A DNA stretch of 37,650 bases, from assembly GCF_029946185.1 (NCBI RefSeq), contig NZ_JAQSEA010000150.1, positions 1 to 37,650 on the forward strand, written 5' to 3'. Positions within the stretch are counted from its first letter, which is position 1. Every line of letters starts with the position of its first letter. The translations under genes were made by a program, and so were the position numbers. This document shows, piece after piece, positions 15,879-22,968 of this stretch. The notes under the pieces are model-generated. The model was not told the origin of the DNA. It ran no database searches and saw only the letters and a program-made list of their open reading frames with translations. This stretch comes from Prosthecobacter sp. (GTDB lineage Bacteria; Verrucomicrobiota; Verrucomicrobiia; Verrucomicrobiales; Verrucomicrobiaceae).

Positions 15879-17123
15879 TCACCCACGTTTCCCCAAGTCC
15901 AGGAACACGATGCTCGATGGATTGCCGACGGGCGTGTATTGACCGGTGAAGGCGAGGGTCCCAGTTTTGGGGTCCACGCGGAACACCGCGATGTTGTCGC
16001 CGCGCTGGTTGAGGCTGTAAAGGAAGGTGCCGGTGGGGTCGAAGTTGAAGCTGCGGGGGTAGTCGCCGTGCGTCCACTCCTCGCTGACGTAAGTGAGGGT
16101 GCCGTCTTTGCCGACTGCGAAAGTGCCGATGCTGTCATGCAGGCGGTTGCCGACATAAACGAAGCGGCCATCGGCGGAGAGCATGATGGCGGAGCAGAAA
16201 TTGCTGCCCGCAAAGCCCGGTGGCAGGCTGGAGATCGTCTGGCGTGGGGACAGGCGGCCCTTGTCGGCATCGTAGTCAAACAGCACAATGTTGGAGCCTT
16301 CTTCCTGCAGGGAGTACATCCAGTGATGATTCGGATGAAAGGCGAAGTGACGCGGGCCATCGCCCGCAGGCAGCGAGACAAAGGGCGGATCATTTGGCGT
16401 GAGCAGGCCTTTTTGATCATCGAACTTCCACACGAGAATCTGGTCCAGCCCGAGATCCACGGACAGGGCATGGCGACCCGTGGGATCAGGTTGAATCATG
16501 TGCGAGTGGACCTGATCATGCCCGCTGAAGGCGAAGCTGCCGGGGGGCGCATTGGTGGCTTTTTTCGGCCCTACGGTGCCGGCATCCTGCTTGAAATCTG
16601 TGGCTTCACCGAGGCTGCCGTCTGCCTTGATCGGGAGCACCGACACCGAGCCGCCAAAGTAGTTGGCCACCAGCAGGAAGCGCCCCGAGGGATGGATGCT
16701 CAGGTTAGTCGGTCCTTTGCCGCCGGAACTCACCGAGTTCACCAGCTTCAACTGACCATCCGCCGGATTGATGGAGAAGGAGCTAACAGATCCCGCCTCG
16801 TTGTCGCCTTGGTGGTCGGTTTCATTCGTTGAATAGAGATGAGTCTTCGCGGCATTGATGACGAGGCAGTTGGGACTCGTGCCTGATTTGTACAGACCGC
16901 ATGGCGTCATGGCACCGGTGCTGCGATTCACTTCGAACAGGTGAATACCCTTGCCATTTCCCGGTGGCAGGTCCACCTGCGTTGCCTTCATGTTTTGCAG
17001 CGGCGAGGTGAAGGTGCCCACGTAGGCGATCAATGGCGCGGGGTCTTTGGCCTGGACTGCAAACGCGGCGCTGGCGGCGAGGGCGGTGTTTAGAAAGGTG
17101 CGTCGGGAGAGGTGTGTTTGCAT
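15879..17123 (-). CDS. Tat-exported lactonase-family beta-propeller protein (YbhE/Pgl-like)
   Basis: 414 aa. It opens with a twin-arginine signal (SRRTFLNTALAASAAFA, Arg7-Arg8), so it is likely exported folded. The rest is a seven-bladed propeller of the lactonase/YbhE family: LIAYVGTFTSP, NPADGQLKLVNSVSSGGKGP, HPSGRFLLVANYFGGSV, DGPRHFAFHP, SADGRFVYVGNRLHDSI, SFNFDPTGTFLYSLNQRGDN. Cytoplasmic relatives hydrolyse 6-phosphogluconolactone. An exported version more likely acts on another lactone or sugar, so I give no gene symbol. The gene starts 11 bp after the CocE/NonD hydrolase gene and is probably co-transcribed with it. Confidence 0.85.
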   Translation of the reverse strand: MQTHLSRRTFLNTALAASAAFAVQAKDPAPLIAYVGTFTSPLQNMKATQVDLPPGNGKGIHLFEVNRSTGAMTPCGLYKSGTSPNCLVINAAKTHLYSTNETDHQGDNEAGSVSSFSINPADGQLKLVNSVSSGGKGPTNLSIHPSGRFLLVANYFGGSVSVLPIKADGSLGEATDFKQDAGTVGPKKATNAPPGSFAFSGHDQVHSHMIQPDPTGRHALSVDLGLDQILVWKFDDQKGLLTPNDPPFVSLPAGDGPRHFAFHPNHHWMYSLQEEGSNIVLFDYDADKGRLSPRQTISSLPPGFAGSNFCSAIMLSADGRFVYVGNRLHDSIGTFAVGKDGTLTYVSEEWTHGDYPRSFNFDPTGTFLYSLNQRGDNIAVFRVDPKTGTLAFTGQYTPVGNPSSIVFLDLGKRG

Positions 17124-17134
17124 GAGTGGGGGAA

Positions 17135-18784
17135 TTATTTGATGACTGGCAGAATCACGCGCGAGGCATGGGTTTGGTCATGCCAGATGGTGTTGATTGC
17201 TGCGACGCCGGGTTCGGTGATGAAGTGGCTGATGGGTGCGCCGGTCTGCGGGTTCGGCTCATAATAAGGTGCGCCGGTGCTGGCGATGGTGATGCGGATG
17301 CGATGGCCCTTGTTGAAGATGATACTGGTCCAGCCGATGTCCCAGGCGAGCTTTGTCACTGCGTCAGGCACGAGCAGCTTCTGATGATCAAAGCCTTCGT
17401 GATAGCGCGCCCGCAGCGGGTAGTCCACGAGGAGGATGGAACGGCCATCGGGATAGACGTCAGTCACGCGCAGGAAGAAGTCCGTGTCCTTGGCGGTGGA
17501 TGACACGAAGACTTCGGCCTTGATGCGGCCTGTGACTTCCAGCGGCTGGGTCAGTACCTCGCTGGTCCAAGTGCGGACTTCGGCCTGTTCTTCAAATCCG
17601 CGCGCATCTTTAGCTCCAGGAAAGCCGGCGTAGGGCAGGCTCATGGGGTGCGCTGGATCGCTGGCATACGCGGTGCTGGCTTTTGCGGCAGAGGGTTTAG
17701 CTGCGGCGAGTTTGCCGTCGGGTTGGAGGAACCAGTCTGCGGTAGAGCTGGCGGGCGGGAAGTCTTTCGCCTCGCGCCACACATTGCCGGGTGCGCCTTC
17801 TTCACCGGCTGCACCCATCACGTAGTATTTCACTGTGGTATCTTTCTCTACACCGTTGGCCTCGCCCTTGAGGTAATGATTGAACCACTTCGTCATGTGC
17901 GGATACACGTCGAACTTGGCGTTCTCCGGAAACAGGAGTTCGCCGATCTTGTTCGACTTCGGATAGCCGCCGTGGAGCCAAGGACCGATGATGAGCTGCT
18001 GCTGGCCGCGTGAGTTTGCGCCCCCATGCTGCTGCCTTCCGATGAAGCTGTCGACGCTGCCCTGGCACATGAAGTCAAACCAACTGCCGATGGTGAAGCA
18101 GGGGTAGTTCATCTTGTCGAAATGCAGGGAGGCATCTTCGTCCTTCCAGAAATCGTCATAGTCGGGGTGCTGGTCCCATTCACGCAGCATGGCTTCATTG
18201 TCCTTGGGGTCTCGTGCCACGGAGCCGCCCTTAATGAAGCGCTGCGGCTTGGTGGCACCGCCGATGCGGTAACCTTCCTGATACAGGCTCAGGCCGGTGT
18301 CAGTCATGTACTGCGCCACCAGATGGGGCGGCTGGGTGACGGCGAGGTAGTTCTGCGCATAGCCTGCCTGCGAGCCGCCATAGGTGCCTATTTTGCCGGT
18401 GCACCAGGGCTGCGTGGCGAGCCATTCGCACACATCGTAACCGTCACGCAGCGGCCCCCATTGCAGCCCACGATAGCCACGGTAAACGCCCTCGCTCTCA
18501 TGCGTGCCACGGTAGTTCACCAGTGCGATGACAAAGCCGCCTTCAGCGAACTTGGCCGCCGCTTTGCGTGATCCCGCGCTGCTGATGTCGGCGTAACGCT
18601 GCTCAAAGATAGCTGGCCATTTGCCCTCGCCTTTCGGAAAGAACACATAGGCGGAGAGGCGCTTGCCATCGCGCATCGGGATCATGATGTGCTCTTCACG
18701 GACGGAACCGAAATCGAGCTTAGGCGGTGCTGCTGCTGCGTTCAGGGAGACACAGGCGGCGAGGAATAAGAGAGCGTGGCGCAT
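17135..18784 (-). CDS. CocE/NonD family alpha/beta hydrolase
   Basis: 549 aa from the ATG at 18784, which starts a signal peptide (RHALLFLAACVSLNAAAA). Residues about 30-300 form the S15/CocE alpha/beta hydrolase core: MRDGKRLSAYVFFP, LVNYRGTHESEG, nucleophile Ser138 in YGGSQAGY, likely Asp237 in GSWFD and His271 in IGPWLHGG. The C-terminal jelly-roll domain of X-Pro dipeptidyl-peptidase type follows (VTGRIKAEVFVSSTAKDTDF, DYPLRARYHEG, HRIRITIAS). These enzymes hydrolyse esters or amides, as in cocaine esterase, glutaryl-7-ACA acylase and X-Pro peptidases; the substrate here cannot be told. It sits between the glycosylphosphotransferase gene (70 bp upstream) and the propeller gene (11 bp downstream). 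Confidence 0.88.
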   Translation of the reverse strand: MRHALLFLAACVSLNAAAAPPKLDFGSVREEHIMIPMRDGKRLSAYVFFPKGEGKWPAIFEQRYADISSAGSRKAAAKFAEGGFVIALVNYRGTHESEGVYRGYRGLQWGPLRDGYDVCEWLATQPWCTGKIGTYGGSQAGYAQNYLAVTQPPHLVAQYMTDTGLSLYQEGYRIGGATKPQRFIKGGSVARDPKDNEAMLREWDQHPDYDDFWKDEDASLHFDKMNYPCFTIGSWFDFMCQGSVDSFIGRQQHGGANSRGQQQLIIGPWLHGGYPKSNKIGELLFPENAKFDVYPHMTKWFNHYLKGEANGVEKDTTVKYYVMGAAGEEGAPGNVWREAKDFPPASSTADWFLQPDGKLAAAKPSAAKASTAYASDPAHPMSLPYAGFPGAKDARGFEEQAEVRTWTSEVLTQPLEVTGRIKAEVFVSSTAKDTDFFLRVTDVYPDGRSILLVDYPLRARYHEGFDHQKLLVPDAVTKLAWDIGWTSIIFNKGHRIRITIASTGAPYYEPNPQTGAPISHFITEPGVAAINTIWHDQTHASRVILPVIK

Positions 18785-18854
18785 CAACTCATTACGGGTT
18801 CCGTGGACGGCACGTTTCACTCACGTACTGTGCGAAAGACACGAATTCTGATAC

Positions 18855-20249
18855 TTAGCTCGCGCCGATGCCGCGAATCACGGCGGGCAGGGTCTGCGCG
18901 AGGATTTTCAGATCGAGCCAGAAGGACCAGTTGTCGATGTATTTCAGATCGAGCGCGACCCACTCTTCGAAGCTCTTGATACCGTTGCGGCCCGTGACCT
19001 GCCACAAGCACGTCAGGCCGGGTTTGACGCTGAGACGACGGCGTTGCGCGTGTTTTTCGATGCGCTGAATTTCATAGACGGGCAGGGGACGCGGGCCGAC
19101 GAGGCTCATCTCGCCACGCAGCACATTGATGAGTTGAGGCAGCTCGTCGATGCTGGTGCGGCGCAGCCAGCGGCCAAAGGCGAAGATGCGCGGGTCGTTG
19201 GTGATTTTGAAGACCGGGCCATCCATTTCGTTGCGGGTCTCCAGTTCATCGCGCTTGGATTCGGCGCCATTCTGCATGGTGCGGAACTTCCACATGGTGA
19301 AGGGCTTGCCGTAGAGTCCGGCGCGTTCCTGCTTGAAGAAAACCGGGCCGCGTGAGCCCAGACGAATGCCAGCAACCGCCACAAGCCAGAGCGGCAATGA
19401 GAGCAGAAGCAGAATGAGTGCGCCGACGCGATCCACGATGCCTTTGAACATCAGTTCCCATGAGACCTGCGGCGTGGAATGAAACACCAGCATCAGGCGT
19501 CCTCCCAGGACGTCAAAGGTAGGACGGGCGATGGCGGTCTGGAAGAAATCTGCGGCGATCCAAGCTTCGACGCCTTCGGTTTCGCAGGCCTGTACGGCCT
19601 CTTCGATCTTGCTGAAATGCACATGCTGCGCGGCAAAGAGCACGCGGCTGATGGAGTGCTCATGCAGCGCTGCGACGAGATCGGACACCGGGCGCTGCAT
19701 GATGTCGATTTGTCCCACGACCTCGATCTCGGAACGCTGCTCGGAGGTCATGTTGGTGAGGAAAGCCTCAAGATCGGTCTGCGCGCCGGCGATGATGACA
19801 CGTTCACGGCCCTTGCCTGAAGCCATCTGCTTGCGCAGGATTTCACGCTGCCAAGCCTCGCGCAGAAGCAAGGAGAGAGCCCCGAGGGCCACGGAGAAAA
19901 CGACCACGGCACGACTTTCGACCGACCATTTGAAGAACACGATGCAAAAGGCGATGCACATGCCGATGGCAGCCAAGGCCTCCGCCAGCTGGCGGATCGA
20001 GCGTCCGGGCGTCTTGTTGTAGATGTTGGAATAAAAGCCGCGTGCCTCCAAAACGATGGGCGTGAACGGAGCCACGATCGCAATCACCCAGTAAAAGTTC
20101 TCCATGGGCGGAATCTCCACCGCATCGGGAAAGAAGACCGGAACCAAATCTGCACGCAGGAAATGACCAAACCATAGGCAGAACGCCAGAAGCGCGCTGT
20201 CGAGCAGTTCGGTGAGCTGCAAATTGATTTCTTGCTTCCTGCCCAGCAT
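18855..20249 (-). CDS. Polyprenyl glycosylphosphotransferase, exopolysaccharide initiation
   Basis: 464 aa. Several membrane helices lie in the first 135 residues, then a CoA-binding-like soluble domain (RERVIIAGAQTDLEAF), another membrane helix (VGALILLLLSLPLWLVAVAG) and the catalytic bacterial sugar-transferase domain: GPVFFKQERAGLYGKPFTMWK, KFRTM, LRRTSIDELPQLINVLRGEM, SLVGPRP, VKPGLTCLWQVTGRN, DLKYIDNWS. Family members (WcaJ, WbaP) attach the first sugar phosphate to undecaprenyl phosphate at the inner membrane. No glycosyltransferases, flippase or polymerase follow, so it is an orphan here. It is divergent from aroD across a short AT-rich gap and may share a transcript with the two minus-strand genes downstream. 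Confidence 0.93.
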   Translation of the reverse strand: MLGRKQEINLQLTELLDSALLAFCLWFGHFLRADLVPVFFPDAVEIPPMENFYWVIAIVAPFTPIVLEARGFYSNIYNKTPGRSIRQLAEALAAIGMCIAFCIVFFKWSVESRAVVVFSVALGALSLLLREAWQREILRKQMASGKGRERVIIAGAQTDLEAFLTNMTSEQRSEIEVVGQIDIMQRPVSDLVAALHEHSISRVLFAAQHVHFSKIEEAVQACETEGVEAWIAADFFQTAIARPTFDVLGGRLMLVFHSTPQVSWELMFKGIVDRVGALILLLLSLPLWLVAVAGIRLGSRGPVFFKQERAGLYGKPFTMWKFRTMQNGAESKRDELETRNEMDGPVFKITNDPRIFAFGRWLRRTSIDELPQLINVLRGEMSLVGPRPLPVYEIQRIEKHAQRRRLSVKPGLTCLWQVTGRNGIKSFEEWVALDLKYIDNWSFWLDLKILAQTLPAVIRGIGAS

Positions 20250-20309
20250 AATGATGCGTAAGATACTAAAACCTATTTAGATTTATTAAAATTATACTCC
20301 GCCTAGCCA

Positions 20310-21020
20310 ATGGCTCAACTTGTTTCCACTAAAAACCTGCTTTTCTCCTCACGGCCCCTCGCGGTCGGGGTGGTGGCCGATTCCACTGCCCTTGAGCACT
20401 TTACCTCACTCGACAATGCTTCACGCGCGAACTTGTGCGATGTGGCTGAACTGCGGCTGGACCAGTTGAAAATCCCTGCTGCGGATTTGCGTGCCATGCT
20501 GGCTGGCAACACGCTGCCGCTGCTCCTCACCGCCCGCCATCCAGCGGAAGGCGGGCAGGCTCCTGAAGATCCCGCCACCCGGGCGGCGATGATCGAGCCT
20601 TTGCTGGATCTCGCCACGTTGATCGACATCGAGCTGCGCAGCGCGGCCCAGATGCAGGGCATGATCCAGAAAGCACGGGCCGCAGGGGTGCCGGTGGTTG
20701 GCTCGTTCCATGACTTTCAGGCCACTCCGGCGGATGAGGTCCTGCGCGGGGCGGTGAATTTCGCCCAGCAGGCGGGACTGGATGCCGTGAAGATCGCTAC
20801 GTACCTGAACACGCAGGATGATCTGGCCCGACTCATGAAGCTGACGGGGGAGAACCACCGGCTGCGTCTTTCCGTCATGGGCATGGGGCCATGGGGGCGT
20901 GTTTCGCGTCTGGTACTGGCAAAATGTGGCAGTCTGTTGAATTACGGCTTTATTGGTGCATCGAATGCTCCCGGCCAGTGGCCCGTCGCCCGCCTGAAAG
21001 AACTCATCGCTGAACTTTGA
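20310..21020 (+). CDS. aroD: Type I 3-dehydroquinate dehydratase
   Basis: 236 aa, the expected size for a class I dehydroquinase. It dehydrates 3-dehydroquinate to 3-dehydroshikimate in the shikimate pathway. The Schiff-base lysine is Lys161 (DAVKIAT) and the acid-base histidine is His134 (GSFHDFQ). The N-terminal ELRLDQL, the LLTARHPAEGG strand and the C-terminal SVMGMGPWGRVSRLV and GASNAPGQWP segments also fit. The start lacks a Shine-Dalgarno sequence. The next gene begins one base after this stop, so translation of the two is likely coupled. Confidence 0.93.
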   Translation: MAQLVSTKNLLFSSRPLAVGVVADSTALEHFTSLDNASRANLCDVAELRLDQLKIPAADLRAMLAGNTLPLLLTARHPAEGGQAPEDPATRAAMIEPLLDLATLIDIELRSAAQMQGMIQKARAAGVPVVGSFHDFQATPADEVLRGAVNFAQQAGLDAVKIATYLNTQDDLARLMKLTGENHRLRLSVMGMGPWGRVSRLVLAKCGSLLNYGFIGASNAPGQWPVARLKELIAEL

Positions 21021-21021
21021 A

Positions 21022-22089
21022 ATGATCACCCCCTGTCAGTCTCACCATCTCCGCCGTGCCTTGCTGGCCGGTTTTTTCTGCATGTCTATCTCGGGCTGTG
21101 GTGACCCTAAGCGCGAGCAGAAGCTGCAGTGGCGGGAGGAGGAGGTGGAGGCCAAGGCTGCAGCCATCGCCAGACGCGAGCAGGAGTTTGCTGGTGAGAA
21201 GCAGATGATCGCGCAAGCGAAGGCGGACATCACCGCGCGTGAGGCCTCTGTGCAGCTCCTCAAGAAGAAGCTGGAGACGCAGCTCGCCGCAGAGGTCGAG
21301 AAAACGAAGAAGGTGCGCCATGAGATTGAGATCAAGAATCTCCGGGGCGCCATTCCACAGATCAGTGCCGGGCGTTGCATCATCATTGATCCTGAGAACG
21401 ACGATGTGCTGTTCGAAAAGAGCCCTGACCTGCGGGGAGCCATCGCCAGCACGACGAAAATCATGACCGGTCTGCTGATTGTGGAAGCGGGAGACCTCGA
21501 CAAGGTGGTCACCATTGAGCTGGCGGACACGCAGTGCGCCCCGGTGCGCATCGGCCTCAAGGTGGGAGAGAAGTACACTCGCCGTCATTTGCTCACCGCG
21601 ATGCTGGTGAAAAGCTCCAACGACATCGCGCAGGCGCTCGCACGTGACAATGCTGGCAGCGTGGCTGCTTTTGCACAAAAGATGGATGCACGTGCACAGG
21701 CGCTTGGGCTGAAGGACACGCACTTCGTCAATCCGCATGGTCTGCCATCCGTCACCGATGAAAACCCCTATTCCACGGCGCGTGATCTGGCGATGATCGC
21801 CAAGGAGGCGGACAAACTGCCGGACATCCGTGCGATCGTGAAGCTGCAGAGCTTTAAGTTCACCAGGCCTGACGGCAAAATCATCGAGCTGGCCAACACC
21901 AACCGCGTGCTGCGCAGCGCGAGCTACTGCGATGGAATGAAAACCGGCTACACCGAGGCTGCCGGTTACTGCCTGGTGGCCACCGGCCAGCGCAACGGGC
22001 GCAGGCGCATTGTGGTCATTCTCAACGACAGTCACGAAGGGGTCTGGCGCGACGCGCAGGCCCTGCTCGACTGGGCGCTGAAGGCGTGA
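21022..22089 (+). CDS. Lipoprotein D-alanyl-D-alanine carboxypeptidase with coiled coil (peptidase S11)
   Basis: 355 aa. A lipobox (SISGC, Cys26) predicts lipid anchoring. Residues 29-107 are a charged Glu/Lys/Gln/Ala-rich coiled coil. The S11 penicillin-binding catalytic domain follows: Ser143-TTK (SxxK nucleophile motif), KSSN with Ser198-Ser199-Asn200, and KTG at 307-309. S11 enzymes remove the terminal D-Ala from peptidoglycan stem peptides or cut D,D-crosslinks. The usual C-terminal PBP5 domain and amphipathic anchor are absent, because the protein ends right after the catalytic domain. Anchoring is therefore N-terminal rather than C-terminal. The gene is 1 bp downstream of aroD. Confidence 0.88.
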   Translation: MITPCQSHHLRRALLAGFFCMSISGCGDPKREQKLQWREEEVEAKAAAIARREQEFAGEKQMIAQAKADITAREASVQLLKKKLETQLAAEVEKTKKVRHEIEIKNLRGAIPQISAGRCIIIDPENDDVLFEKSPDLRGAIASTTKIMTGLLIVEAGDLDKVVTIELADTQCAPVRIGLKVGEKYTRRHLLTAMLVKSSNDIAQALARDNAGSVAAFAQKMDARAQALGLKDTHFVNPHGLPSVTDENPYSTARDLAMIAKEADKLPDIRAIVKLQSFKFTRPDGKIIELANTNRVLRSASYCDGMKTGYTEAAGYCLVATGQRNGRRRIVVILNDSHEGVWRDAQALLDWALKA

Positions 22090-22147
22090 AATAGCAATCG
22101 AGGCTTGCCAGTTTCAGGGCTTCCCGGCATCATCGCCGTTCTTAACC

Positions 22148-22891
22148 ATGAAACTCCACCTCCTCCTGCTTGCCTCCTTTTGTGTCGCCGTCACCAGCTT
22201 TGCTGAAACGGCCAAGAATCTTGCCATTGATCCCAAGCCGCGTGATACGGGCTGGATGAAGCGTCATGAGAGCTTCAATGAGATTTCCAAAAAGGGCGAG
22301 GCCCAGCTGGTGTTTCTGGGCGACTCGATCACGCAAGGCTGGGAAAAAAATGGCAAGGAGGTGTGGGCCAAAACGTGGGCTCCGTTCAAGGCGGCGAATT
22401 TCGGCATCGGCGGTGACCGCACCGAGCACGTTATCTGGCGTCTGCAGAACGGTAACTTTGACGGCATCAAGCCGAAGCTGGTGGTGCTCATGATCGGCAC
22501 GAACAACACCGGCCATCAGGGCCGTCCCGCCGTCGAGCATGGGGGTGCGGTGTATGCGAGCAGCCCCGAGCAAACCGCCGAGGGCGTGAAGATGATCCTC
22601 GATATCTTGGAAAAGAAACTGCCGGAGACCAAGGTACTGCTGCTGGGGATCTTTCCACGCGGAGCCACCAAGGACGATGCGATGCGCAAACAGAACGTTG
22701 CCACGAACAACCTCATCTCAGGCTTCGCGGATGGCAAAAGCGTCTTCTACATGGACATCGGCAACATCTTCCTGAAGCCAGACGGCACTCTTCCAAAGGA
22801 GATCATGCCCGACCTGCTCCATCTCAACGCCACAGGCTATCAGATGTGGGCCAACGCGATCGAAGGCAAGGTCAAGGAACTCATGAAGTAG
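22148..22891 (+). CDS. Secreted SGNH/GDSL hydrolase
   Basis: 247 aa with a signal peptide (LHLLLLASFCVAVTSFA). SGNH motifs are complete: block I LGDSITQGW with nucleophile Ser60, block II FGIGGDRTEH (Gly), block III IGTNNTG (Asn), block V Asp222-x-x-His225 (DLLHLNATGY). It resembles the PAF-acetylhydrolase-beta/gamma-like group common in PVC bacteria. Members are esterases or lipases, often deacetylating carbohydrates; the substrate is not readable. It follows the DD-peptidase gene by 58 bp and precedes the propeller-cytochrome gene by 77 bp, all on the plus strand. Confidence 0.9.
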   Translation: MKLHLLLLASFCVAVTSFAETAKNLAIDPKPRDTGWMKRHESFNEISKKGEAQLVFLGDSITQGWEKNGKEVWAKTWAPFKAANFGIGGDRTEHVIWRLQNGNFDGIKPKLVVLMIGTNNTGHQGRPAVEHGGAVYASSPEQTAEGVKMILDILEKKLPETKVLLLGIFPRGATKDDAMRKQNVATNNLISGFADGKSVFYMDIGNIFLKPDGTLPKEIMPDLLHLNATGYQMWANAIEGKVKELMK

Positions 22892-22968
22892 TTCGGAGTA
22901 AAGCAATCCCGTTCCAGCCTGTGATCAGGCGCAATTCATGCGCCTGAATGGCGCTACTTTTCGCAACC

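Noticed and set aside
20270-20298. Possible promoter for aroD (TATACT at 20293-20298)
   Set aside because: The hexamer is a fair -10 match, but no -35 element lies at a suitable distance, so it was not listed as a feature.
21004-22035. 343-codon minus-strand open frame
   Set aside because: Antisense to the S11 peptidase gene with intact SxxK, SSN and KTG motifs.
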